DNA from: Clarireedia homoeocarpa
Taxonomy: Eukaryota; Ascomycota; Leotiomycetes; Helotiales; Rutstroemiaceae
Reading direction: 5' to 3'
NCBI GenBank assembly: GCA_001465935.1
Contig: LNKV01000052.1
Coordinates: forward strand, 62,001-126,000
Length of the DNA: 64,000 nt
Below the pieces are notes generated by a model that was not told where the DNA came from, did not search any database, and saw only the letters and a list, made by a program, of their open reading frames with translations. Position numbers and translations under genes: made by a program. Shown in pieces: positions 1 to 11,886 of this stretch. The stretch's first letter is position 1; each line of letters starts with the position of its first letter.

Positions 1-1912
1 ACAATACGACGCCAACCTCTCTGCATCCGAAAACTTCCTTTCCTTCCTTTCGAGTATCGATATCCTGGGATGTTAATATGCGATTCTTGACTTTCCCATA
101 AGCTAGAATCTTCCGGAACTTGCCGGCCCCTCTCACCTCGTTGGAATATCGAAATGTAAGACGATCAGAGAGATATCGCTGATTTTCTCGTCCTTTTAAA
201 TAATCACACCCTGATCTGGACAGTGGGTGAATCCTTAAAATCAATGATGACGACGACCTCCATGCCGATGCACAAGCAGAAACGAGATCTCAACAGTAGA
301 CTCAGGTGTGGGGGGTCCATTACCAACTTTGACCTCTGGATCTCCAAAGGGCTGGGAGTCTGCAGGTGGTTGGGAAGATAAAGAGCAGCAGGTTTGTCTT
401 AGTGAGTTTCCAGAGCCTCTCTCACGTTGACACGATACTACTTCCTTTCTATCGTTTCCCGATTCGGAATACGTTTGCAAGAAAAACGACTTTCTGGTTC
501 CCATGGTATAGCCGTACGAACCCCAGTAACTCCGCATTGCTCATTTACAGACTTTTTCCTGCACTTCCGAAGACCAACACTCCCTGCTCGCTCATATGTG
601 AACGTTTCGTGCATGCGCCATGAAGGTCACCTTCACCGCCGATGCATTTTCAGTTCAGTCGCGATTTGGGGAACATATATGCTTTAGAAGTGTGCAACTA
701 CAAACTGTTTCCAACCCGGCTTTCTCACTCTCCTCTCAGATCGGGGAGGAGAGACGTCAACTTCCCCTTGAATCCGCCAATTACCCCGTAAAACCCCTCT
801 ACCCCACCCGCTCGCTGTAGCGGAAAGCTATATCGCGAAATGGGCCACCTCCCCGTTGTCCAGGGCGGAAGTCCTTTATATACTAGCGCCGTACCGCCCA
901 TTGCTTGGTCAACTTGAAAGCAGATGAACAGGGCTTTAGGTAACTATTACTTACTTCAAAAGTACTCTTCCTCCTCTCCAACCACTCATGGTACCTTACC
1001 TTACTCGAAAATACGCCCATCCGCTTCTCTCGGCGACTGTACTAAACACCCTTAGATAATCTTCCTCTCAATGGTGAACAAGCTCACAAAATAACCCGTG
1101 TTCATTAACTTTCACAAGATGCTCTTCTACTGTAGCTACACCCTTTACTACAAACCTTTAAAGCCGCCGATCATGTAGCAATGAGCCGAGCAGCTTATAT
1201 TTGTACAACACCTTTATCCATCTGGGCTTCCTCTCAGCAACATCATCTGTTACTCATCACTGAGATCGCAGAGTACAGGAATGAACTTTCCTGGTGTACA
1301 TGGCTAACTTCTCCGAGCTTACGACTACTTATCTGTTATCGTACATCAGACAAAGCTACATCAAGCTCCTCCTCTTCTACATTTTCTCAATGAATGCATT
1401 TATCTTCATTGGCTGTATTATTCATACATCAACTTCTCATTTTTAGTTACACGACAAGAGGTGCACCTACCACCAGAAGATACTCAACCCAGCGTAAATG
1501 CGCCCAAGTTCATCCGAATCGAAGTATTATGCACAGATAACTTGGATGCTAAAAGACACTCAAACTTCTTCTGGAGAAGCTTCCAAATAGAAGTGAAATT
1601 AGACTTCTTGGAGCAGGCAAACAGTCGCTGTAGTCGTACTTATCCGGTGGTATGCTTGTATCTTGTGGGAGTATATCTATCCATCGACGCTAACACGGGC
1701 TTTCTTGTGAATTTACCCTCCTTATTTCCTACTATGATTATACCATCATCTTTCTTTCGCTTATTTACCTGTCTTCCCATACCTCTTTTAATCTATCCTT
1801 CTTCTCTACTACAGGTTTGTGCGCTTGACAACTTGTAGATTCTACAATCCCGTATTCTAAGCTGTATAGTCATCTACTTTTTCCTAAATCCCATCTCAAA
1901 CTGTGCTATTAT

Positions 1913-1925
1913 CCCCCCCCCCCCC
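1913..1925. repeat. Poly-C tract of 13 bases
   Basis: An uninterrupted run of 13 C lies in a CT-rich stretch. It is a simple-sequence tract, possibly in a promoter or leader. Confidence 0.85.
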
Positions 1926-2292
1926 TCTCTTTTCCCTATCCTCTTTCTGCTCTGCCCCGCCTGCAAGCCTCCCCTTATTTCGAACCCTACTACTGTCCCA
2001 TAGTCTTCAGATTTCAATCAGCTCTTTTAACAGCACCAAACATTAAACCAGTAAGAAACAATATACCTTGGAAGTCGGCACCATTCAATTATGCTGCATC
2101 TACTGGAAGTCGGGAAATGGTGTTGATGTTTCAACTGGTTAGATAGGTAGTACCTTGCCAGGAGATAGGTGGGGTGGGTATATGTTTATTTTTCTCGGTA
2201 TCTTTCTCTCTATCTGCTTGTAATGAATGAATGCTCTTACTGTTTTCCCTCCAATTGCCTTAGCGGCTCATGTCTCAGACCTGAGCGAGGTA

Positions 2293-2340
2293 AGGGGAGA
2301 GAAGAGTGAAAGGGGAGAGAAGAGTGAAAGGGGAGAGAGA
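2293..2340. repeat. 18-bp purine tandem repeat
   Basis: Two exact copies of an 18-bp purine-rich unit (2293-2310 and 2311-2328) are followed by a partial third. They lie inside a longer purine-rich stretch. Confidence 0.8.
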
Positions 2341-3432
2341 GGAGGAAATGGGAGAGGAGAGGAGCCTGTAGGATGGGATGCGAAGAATGGAGGACTAGAT
2401 AGATAGGTGTAAGCATCACGTACAAACATGAGCGGGTAGAGATGAGACAGAGGGAAGAGAAAAGAAGATGGATTGGTTATATAGGTAGATAGATGAGATG
2501 GGAAGGGAGCAAATGAAAAGGTTTCTGTGGCGGCGAGCAGCAGCGCTAGATGGAGTAGTGATGGATGGGCATTGGATGGATAGGCCGGAAGGAAAAAGAA
2601 GAGGTGCGGACTGCTGTGGAGGCTGGCTGGTTCTGGCTAATTTGATGGATGGGTGTTGTAAGTTATGAGGATTGGAAGATGGTGATGCTCAGGTAACTTA
2701 TGTTGGAGGGGAGGATGGGATGGTTGGGTTTGCATGTAGAGAGTATAGTATGGGAATGAAGGTGTGCTGGGATGAGAGGGATAGAAAATAGAGAGCAAAG
2801 CAATACATACATACAGGCCTAGATGGGGTTTATGGTGTTTTTTATATAATGCGAGAAGCCGATGGTGGAGGATATGTGTAGGAGGGAGGTAAGGGGGGAA
2901 ATGAAGAAGAGGATCGCATGATGGATTACAGAAGGACAAAAAGGCCCTCTTATAAGTTACATCACCAAGTACGTCTATCCCAGCTCGTCGATTGCGTCGT
3001 GATATGTATGACGTGTGAAAATCTTTTTGTTGTTCTGATAGCAAATAAGCAACACCACTACTCGTGGAATCCACCCTGGATATTGGATAACATCTCCTTC
3101 GACCCTTGAGAGAGTAACTTATCTTAACAGTCTATTTATTTGGAGTATATCCGAACGTAACATCGGTCAAAGAATCGGTGTATCCTCTGTTTTGGTGCAA
3201 GCAAAAGTCGTCGCAAATAGAACCCATATATCCTCAATACCACCTCGTAGAAGCCGATCACAAATTGTTGAATGATTTAAAGCTTGATTAGAGTTCTCGC
3301 CCATTCCCCCCTTCGGATTTTTTCATGCCCAGAAACCTTCACCTTGAAGATGTCGTCAACATTGGAGTTTTAACCTCACCGCATAGTAACAAGACATACC
3401 ATCCTTGTCCGCTAGCACTATCCCACCATACA

Positions 3433-3520
3433 ATACTCTCCCCTCCCATGAACAAAGGTTAAGTTTTTGTGCGCCTTGCCACATAAAAATTTAACCTTTG
3501 TTCATGGGAGGGGAGAGTAT
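3433..3520. mobile_element. Hairpin with 36-bp arms, possible mini mariner-type MITE
   Basis: The arm at 3433-3468 is the reverse complement of 3485-3520 with a single mismatch in 36 bases, leaving a 16-nt loop. A TA dinucleotide lies just inside each outer end (3434-3435 and 3518-3519), so the core element would be 3436-3517 with TA at both borders. Tc1/mariner elements duplicate TA on insertion, so a tiny non-autonomous foldback element is a reasonable reading. There is no coding capacity and I saw no second copy in this window. It could instead be a structured RNA or the remains of an inverted duplication. Confidence 0.6.
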
Positions 3521-6500
3521 CACAATAGCGGCACGGTACGGTGCGCAGCCGTTGAGCTTACATATTATGCGATGACTGGAGCGTCAGACACCACCAGGAG
3601 TATGCACAACTCGACCCTTTGAAGACCGAAAGCATACCTCAACATTCCAACCACTCCCCAATCCCTATAACCAACTCGACCCTTCCGGCTCCCAAGTAAA
3701 TTGCGATCAGAATACACGGCATCATCGTCCTCTCGCACAGATCACCTATCCTTCAAAGCGGTCGCCGATCATACATCACAGACCAAAGATCCGCGGACCA
3801 GCAGGAAAAGGCAGTCGATTTCCCGGCTTTGAGTATCGTTTCGTTTGGTTAACTTTCTGTGACCTTCCATTCGAGATAAGTTATCTGCAGGGCGTGACGC
3901 GGCGCGGGACCTGAACATCAGACCGTACGTAAGCTACGTAGATAGATACAGTAGCCAGCCGTGCCAGCTACATACTTCATGCATATGTACCCTCTTGTAG
4001 ACAGTAGGCCAGTGCTGATACATGCATATTCTCGTTGGTCAATATGTTGCGAGTACGAGAAAAAGAAATGATTGCAGAGAGGGAAAAAAAACAATAATCC
4101 TCTTCATTGTCGCTTGACGCGGATAACAAGAGCTGCAACAAATGCGAAAAATCAGCATTACAACTGAAACACGCGACCCCTCTAATTGGTGGTCTCGTCT
4201 CCCCCCTTTCAGCTGAACAGCCTCTTTCTTCCCGCCCGCTTGGTCGGTCGGTCGACCAACGCCACTGACATGATCTGATCGCCGAGAATCACATGATGCG
4301 AAAGCGATCCGACGGCTTGTTCCTGTTTACTTGGAGGGAATGCAGGATGGATGCATGCGAGTTGGGACGGGACGGTTTGTTGGCCTATCTTATCCTTCCG
4401 GCTCGACAACAGAACTACGCTCGTATGCTCGTTGAGCGAGGTTGATTCATCTCATTCAGCGTTCTTTTGTTTTTTTTGTATTTCCAATCTCCGGATCGAC
4501 TTGCCTGTTTCCGATTGGATTGGGGAGGTGGTCACTCGAAGGATTTGGTTTGAAATCCAACTGTTAGTTGTTGTCCCAGTGTACCGTTCAGATGATGAGA
4601 TGACGATGCGAGTTTCTATCGAGGTAGCACAGCATACATAATACATAGTATGGTCATTTCAATTTTCACTCTCCCTGGGCTTCGAGTCGGTCCTATTTGT
4701 TGGGTGCAGAGCGGGCTGTAGAATTAGTACAGCACTTCGTATATGGTTGCTTTTGGTAGCTAGAACAACTTAAACGATTTGTATGTTATGATTCCCCCTT
4801 CATTTGTCTGTCGCTCGTTTAGAATCCCACCCCCTCTCCGCCGCTTCCCTGTTGCCGCTAGAAAATGTCTCGAAGTTCTGGAAACTCGCCGGGTAACTTA
4901 TCAAGCTTCCCGGTAAATGAAAGCTCCTGTTCTTTCTCCGCGTAGATATCCAAAATCTCGAGGAACAAGTTTGGTACCGGAAATAGGGGACCGCCGAGCA
5001 CTGTGGAAGGAAATTCGAAAGAAAAGAATGTCGTTGAACACAGGCCACCTCATGTCACTTTGCGATGGGCTTGGTCGGCTCGCCCCGCAAAAATTCTAGC
5101 GGAGACTTGGAATTTGGAGCTAGGTACTGTAATGAGGGGCTCAAAGAGGATAAAAGGGGTTCTTGATTTGATGAATGAATACTTTTATGTTGGGTCCGTG
5201 AAATGACTAAACATACGGTGTGCGGTTCACTTGCGATGCTAGATCTGCTGCTTCGTAGATATGCCTCGACTCGAGCCTTCGGAGTTTACTATCAGCACGA
5301 AGACTAAGGCAATGCTTCTTTCGAGTAGACTTGTACGGTTTCCTCATCCTAGGAGTCGTCTCCGGTGGATTAGGCTAGCAAACGGAGAAGCTATAAGGTA
5401 GAACACAAAACTTGATCCCCGGGCTGCTGTCAGAATCCCACAGCTAGTGGAAACCATGCCTGCGCTATCTGTTCAACTATCATATTTCCGAGCCAGCCAG
5501 GTAGGTATGAGTGATAGTATGCTATATGGCGCGCGCTCTCCCGCGCTTTGGGAGATCCGTCCTCGGTTCAAGTCGCGGCAAGTGTTCATCGAGTCGTTTG
5601 CTAGTATCTCTACGCTTCATTTCAGACGGATATCTGCTTTGTTCGTCTGCGAGTTTGTATACCCGATATAGTGGGGGTTTCCTAAGGCTTGGGATAGGAC
5701 TTCCGAAAACCGAAAGTCGAAAAGAAAAATGGTTGCTGTGGTTCCGTGAGTCTTTCGGTAATTTAATCCTCCACTCTATGCCCGTCTTCTCTTAAGAAAG
5801 TAGGAGGTTATTGGTGATGCAGTGACTTGCATTCTCTTTACTTGCTACCACTGTGCAGCCCTTGCAATGTCTACCGAACCATACAAAGTTGTCTTATGGA
5901 GATTCGCCTCAATCCATATCCATCAATGGATGAAGCGACGAATTATATCACTTACAACAAGGTTTTGCCTCAACTGTTACTACGTAGTATGGACAGTAAC
6001 TTCGTCGTACGAGAAATAGGGTAGAGCTGCAGAACAATTGAATCAAGTGCATCTGCAGGAGCACCGCACCATGCAAGTCACCACATGAACATGTCTTACG
6101 GACCAATGAAAGTCGGCTGCATGTAATTGTGACTTGAAATGACCGAGATGCTGCACACCTGCCCCAAGAGGATCAATCATCTTAATTCAAGTCATTGGCT
6201 CTGTGCGAACGGGAGAAGGCTCCAAGCTCCAAGGCCGCAGGTCAAAGGGTACCCAGATTGTATAAAATTCCCCTTAAGTAGCAGAACTCGGTGGGTAAGG
6301 CGATCTGCCTGGCCAGTTTTCGCCAATAGTTCTAAATGCAACGAAAAAAAGGTACTCGCTCTGGAGCCTCAATTTTATGGGATACCCCCTATTTATATAT
6401 TGAGTCCGAGCATCCATCTCCATCTCCATCTGATTAATATACGGTGTGGGAATGTACTCCCTTTCCTTTCTTTAGTTCCTCTCCTGTAGATTAGATGTCC

Positions 6501-7417
6501 TAGAGATACATGCTAGGTACATTGCATTACATGCATTGTGCATGGAAACAGCAACTGCCCTTACAGTCAGTCCATCAGCTAGTCCTATGCTTCACAACTT
6601 TTGAACCCAACATAATCGATAATCGGGACTTCCAACTCGGTGCAACGTCTCGTCCCAAGCAAACAGGAAAGGTACGGATCCGACCATTTGGATATAGTAA
6701 TCTCTGAACAACATCATATCTCGGCACAATGATTGTTTCCCGTAGGCGAACCTTTGAGTCCGCCTTGGTACAACCTTTGAGTGTAGCAGAGACAAACGGA
6801 GCTATCTATCCAGAAACCATTAAGCCAGATGAAAGTATCGATCGTCCTTCTCATCGTATGCATTCACGTGTTGGAGAAATGAATAAAAACAAAAACAAAA
6901 CATTATTGCACCCACAGCACTGTGCGAAGGTATCCGTACGTATTCATTTGTTATGATTCTTTGGTTAAGGGGTCCCCGGTTAGATGAAATGTTGATTGCT
7001 TTGTGGAGCTCTTCGCTACCCTGGCACTCCGGCGGGCTCGTATGGGTACTCTGTCAGTCTAGGTGCTACTACTTTATAGATAGAAGATTTGATAGAATCG
7101 ATAGAATACACAGATTACATAGAAGAAATAGAAGGGATGGAAGAAGGTATTGCAGCCGTACCATGGTTGCACGAGACGACTGGAACTTCAAACGAGTTCA
7201 ACCAACCCAACCTAAAGTAGGTGCTCTCTGCCCATGACTTGCTTTGGTTCTACCTGCCTACCACAGTGATTGGATCTTCTTGCGGATCGCACAGAGAAGA
7301 ACCATGGTTGAAATGCCCTATGTAGTAGCATATATCCGGAGCTTGAAGGGCCTGGCGGATAGAGAACCATAGAAATGAGATACCATTTCACATCATAACG
7401 CACAATACGACACGGAA

Positions 7418-7460
7418 AGAGAGAGGACGAGGAAGAGGAAGAGGAAGAGGAAGAGGACGA
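7418..7460. repeat. GAGGAA microsatellite
   Basis: This is a purine tract made of repeated GAGGAA hexamers. It produces an artificial poly-Ser frame on the minus strand, which I do not regard as a gene. Confidence 0.75.
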
Positions 7461-8290
7461 ACAAGAGGACGTGAACAAGGTCACAAAGCAATAAGATGGG
7501 GGAAAAGATAGAACGTCCCCCCGAGGCCATGCAAGACCCGTCATTAAATTATTACCCATGTATCGATATCCTCCTAACCATCCGTATTTCATATCCAGAC
7601 TCCGCATACAACTCCTATGTCGAGAGGAAAATAACTCGGAGCTTGTCATTTAATGTTAACATTTTTTGACCTCCTCTGGTCTCTGGTTTCTCGATGGTTT
7701 AACTTAGACCTGACTAGGCTCAATCAAGGTTAGACCGGCTTTGCTCCATCACTTTGAACTGAGAATCATAAAGCACAACCTTCTTCCTCCCAATTTTACC
7801 CTCTTCCTCACTCCAACCTTGGACTCCCTTTTGAATCACCTCGATCCTCAAGTGCTAGAAGTGTTCGTCTTTCATTATAATGCTTCACGTCCCCGTCTAA
7901 CCAACGTTTCCTGCAACAATAGGATTTCTACGAGCTCAACGGTTATTGTCGCAATCTTCCCCCCCCACAAGTCCATCACCTATCCGACCAGTAGGGAGAA
8001 AAGGGTATCCTCAGCCTATTGTGTTATCCACACCCCAGTGAAATAATTTTTACCACCTTAACCCATCCTCACAGCTCCAGAGAGCTTCCGCGTATTCGAC
8101 AAGCCTGTTTGCAAAGTAGAAGTCTTTGAGTGCTATTGTTTCTAGCTTGCAAGAGCTTTGTGTGAAGAAGTTGGGTGTGGACGATTCGACTCAGGCCGAA
8201 GGAAAGCTTTGACAAGTGTGTCACCCGCTCCTTGCATCACAACAATCCATTCATAAATCCTTCTCCACGACTCAAGGCTCTCTGCCACTC

Positions 8291-10349
8291 ATGATGAGTC
8301 AACCGTTCTCCGATATGTTCCAGGACTATCCTCCGAATCGATCACCAGCGACAAGTCGAGCTTACGGGAACCTGACCCTTAATCGCCAAACATCGCGACA
8401 ATTTATGGATTCTTATCAAGCACCGCTTCAAGGGGGAGGACTTTATGCTGCAGATGATCACTCACCGCAATACAATGGTACACAGACTGGCTACAGAGGA
8501 CCTTCGAACAACGTGAATAATTACGCCTATGAAAGCCAGACCTGGAATTATGGAGGAGCGAACGGAGTCGGTGCTATTGGAGGAACCGGTCGTATTAGAC
8601 CTCAGCAACAAAGTCGACGAGCTGAAATTCCATCCGTACGTCACCCTATCGTCTCAAGCACGCGTTTTCCTGTTATGAAATGTTCTGACTGACTCTCTGC
8701 AGGGCTGGATGAATCCAGGCACCCCATCCCTTGGTTCGATCCCTCAAGGCGGCTTACAACAGCATAACCTCTCTGGCATGTTCGAGCAACCACAACACGC
8801 TCACCGATCGCCACCATCTCCAAACCAGCAAGGCGAGCATGAAGAACTCATCCCAACAGCTATTGTTATCAAGAATATCCCATTTGCAGTAAAGAAGGAG
8901 CAACTGACGGAGATGATGTCGAACATGGGGCTCCCGCTCCCATATGCTTTTAATTATCACTTCGACAATGGCGTTTTCAGGGGCTTAGCGTTCGCGAACT
9001 TCACCGATGCTCGAGAAACACAACAAGTTATTGATGCTTTGAATCATATGGAATTGCAAGGGCGAAAGCTCCGAGTTGAATACAAAAAGATGCTGCCGGC
9101 TGCAGAGCGCGATCGCATCGAACGCGACAAGAGGGAAAGACGTGGACAGCTAGAGGAGCAACATCGTGCACCAAGCATGATGACATCCTCTCTGCACACT
9201 GCGGGTTCAATGACATCGATCAACTCCGGCCTCAGAACAGCATCCCCTTCTCCGGTAAACATGCGCCAATCTGTCGTTACACCAGTCAACTCTTCAGGTA
9301 AGTCTTAAAAAGTCCCTGATTGATCGACATTTACTAACCTAATTTGAAAGGTCTGGAGTATGATCTCAACGATCCAACAACCTTATCATATTATACTGAG
9401 CTACTCTTTTTTAAGAATGATCCCGACCGAGAAGCTTATACCTTCCCGCCAACGATTTCGCCAGCTGACAGAAGAATAATCCACACTCTAGCCCACAACA
9501 TGGGCCTTGACCATCACTCTCAAGGACATGGAGAGTTGCGCCAAGTGCAAATTGTGAAGACGAAGCATGTTAGTCCACCATTGAATCAGATGGCACCAGG
9601 ATATTACAACGAGTCCCAACGCCGTGGACTCAACCGCGCTGCCACCATCGATTTCAGTGAGGCTCGCGCAGCCGACTCCGCGTACCAAATGCATACTTTA
9701 GGTCGCCAAGGTTCTGGTCTTTTGGATATCCCAGGCTCCCCAGGGGTACGTGACTTACTATCTGGCGGTCAGAGTCTACGAGCCGCCAAATCTTTTGCCG
9801 ACTTGCGCTCATATTCGCCATCACCTGTGCCATCGTCCGCGAGCTTTCCAGCTAATTTAAACCAGAACATTGCTAGGTTCACAGGAGGAGACTATGGAAT
9901 GGGTTCAGCCACTGGTGGAACTCCTAACTTAACCCCAACATCCGCGGGACCTTCGAACCTTCGTGAGGATACCTTCTTAGCTAACGGGATGAGTAACATG
10001 TCTTTGGGTTATGACCGCCAAGCTCGTTCAAGCGTTACTGGACGTATTGGTCAAGATCGAGATAATTACACTCCAACTAGCGCTGGTCCGATCGGGAGCC
10101 AGCGTCCTGTTAATGGAAACCATGACGAGAGCTCCAGAAATGGCCAAAGCGCGGTTCCAGAAAGACAACCAAGAGGACCAACTAGTGATCAATGGGGATC
10201 TGGATTTGGGCGAAACAGACAAAACGGCCATGTCAGCAAGGGTAGCGATGGTGAGCAGGCATGACAGTTGGAGAGGCTAACTCAAAACTAACATCATGTT
10301 AGATTCCTCAGAGCGCAATGGATTCACTTCGGCCCCTCGGTTTATGTAG
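8291..10349 (+). CDS. RRM + R3H RNA-binding protein, Pin4/Cip2-like
   Basis: Deduced exons are 8291-8635, 8703-9297, 9351-10250 and 10303-10349, giving 628 aa. All introns have GT-AG ends, and phases join cleanly. The N-terminal 160 residues are Gln/Asn/Ser/Tyr-rich. An RRM follows at about residues 165-245 (RNP2-like IVIKNI, RNP1-like GVFRGLAFANF). Exon 3 opens with an R3H-type region (about 314-385) beginning GLEYDLNDP and containing RRIIHTLAHNMGLDH. The C-terminus is disordered and Ser/Pro/Gly-rich. This order matches budding-yeast Pin4/Mdt1 and fission-yeast Cip1/Cip2, which are linked to checkpoint signalling and stress-mRNA control. The start was set at the first ATG of the tandem Met-Met; the second, at 8294, is equally possible. 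The short last exon encodes only about 15 residues and is fixed by frame alone. The precise cellular role is inferred from the family. Confidence 0.9.
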
Positions 10350-11886
10350 TATTCTCCATTGCGAGATTTCACGACGTTACGAACATTAGAGCTACTGTGC
10401 GATGCATTTCTGCATATTGCAACACTAAATATTGGCGGCGGTGTTCAGGCTGTCGAATACTCCAACAGGATCTTATTACACTTCTCCCGAGTTCTTCACT
10501 TACCGAGCTTTTCAACGCAGCTCTTGTTTACTGTAATTACATTGTGGCCTCGATTTCTGTTTTTGAGAGCATTCTCGCTCCACATTCGTTCTTGCTCACT
10601 CATGGTATATATGCACTTTGCCTAATACTTACTCCGACTGGCTTTCGCGAACGACGACACATAACGATGCGAATAGGATACCATTAAAGCGACTGGGCAA
10701 CCTTGACGATAAACGCTACTATGACTTCCTCAACCGGTTTCCACAAGAACTAGGAACCGGATTTTACTAACGTCTTTGGACATCGATTTAATATGAGGGC
10801 CAACAGTGCCCTCTTCTACACGAATGACGACCCGTTATGTTCCGTCACGCTATAAAAATACAAAACCAAACCTTGTTCTATCGAAACTATAACATTGACA
10901 TCCACAGGAAACTACTTGCTGGCTTTCAAGAATGTGGAGTGATATTGAATCACTGGGGGATGATTGGGAATACGAAATCTCTGTACTTTAATTATTGTTT
11001 TTGGTCAACTTCATCAAACTTCGAAGTTCTTGTACTCTTGTTTTGCGGGGGACTGTTTATCAGGAGGATTTAAAGTTTGCATGCATGTTTGTTTTCAAGG
11101 TGTATCGAGTTTCTCGTTCCCGGTTGGAATTGGACAGAACGTATGGACAAGACTTCGATGCACTTTTGCGCTTTGAATTTTCTACTGCTGCTGCTACTGA
11201 GATTGTGATGTTATCACGGCGTCCGGTTGGGAGGTTATAATAGGATAAAGGAAAAAATGTTCACCTCCATTATTAGCGAATCCACCTGAGTTCTTTTCAT
11301 ATGATAATGCCTCATTCCTATATCACGGGTATATATTGAAATACCTTGCATATCTTGAGCTCGCTTCCTCTCTCCCCATCACATAACTCTTAGGAACCGA
11401 CCATCTCCCATGCAGTGGCCCAAACGTGCAATCTTCCCTCACCGCTATCCTGACCCCACTCGGCCCCAGCTTCAGTCTTCAATTCGAGAGGCGAAAACGG
11501 AGCCTAGCCCCTTAATTCGTTAGAGGCTCCTCGGATGCCTGCTGCTATCGTATTTGTGCTGGGAATGGCATTGCGAAGTGCAGGAGAAGGCTTGTCTGAA
11601 GTTATGCTTGAGATAAACTTGTGTCACTGCTTGAGACTTAAACAATATATCATGCGGCTATGATAACATTCGTGAATAAGTTATGCTCAATGTCGTTTGC
11701 CTTGGGGGAATTGGCCATGAATCTTCACGCCTATACTTTAAGGCATTAACTAAAACGTACAGGTTCAAAGCTTCCGAGCTTCTCTAAAATTCTACAACCA
11801 TAATTCATCGACGTTATCAATCCAATTCGAAAAGGTCGCATTAACTTGCAGGCCTTTTTTCAACACCTCCCCGCCATACAAATAAT
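10350..11886. other. Intergenic spacer
   Basis: No gene was seen. It should hold the 3' end of the upstream RNA-binding protein transcript and the promoter and leader of CWC27. Open frames here are short and unrecognised. Confidence 0.6.

Larger units (their letters stand above)
1..8290. other. Gene-poor block, no supported gene
   Basis: I see no recognisable coding region in these 8.3 kb on either strand. Open frames are short, use low-complexity residues or lack a Met start, and none joins across good splice sites into a familiar protein. The stretch around 1700-2060 is strongly CT-rich on the plus strand and 2270-2940 is purine-rich, as in fungal promoters and untranslated leaders. From about 7650 to 8290 the CT-rich sequence probably contains the promoter and leader of the RNA-binding protein gene that starts at 8291. 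A hairpin element at 3433-3520 and small repeats are listed separately. Confidence 0.6.

Noticed and set aside
241..820. Several overlapping open frames of 60-100 codons on both strands
   Set aside because: They overlap one another, have no domain or signal, and look like chance frames in a spacer.
2637..3074. 145-codon minus-strand frame
   Set aside because: The translation is His/Pro/Tyr-rich and arises from a purine-biased stretch; no homologous pattern or splice context.
5530..5600. GGTTCAAGTC string resembling a tRNA T-arm
   Set aside because: The stem bases do not pair and no cloverleaf can be drawn.
7212..7649. 145-codon minus-strand frame with a long Ser run
   Set aside because: The Ser run is produced by the GAGGAA microsatellite; the remainder is unrecognised and overlaps the likely promoter of the next gene.
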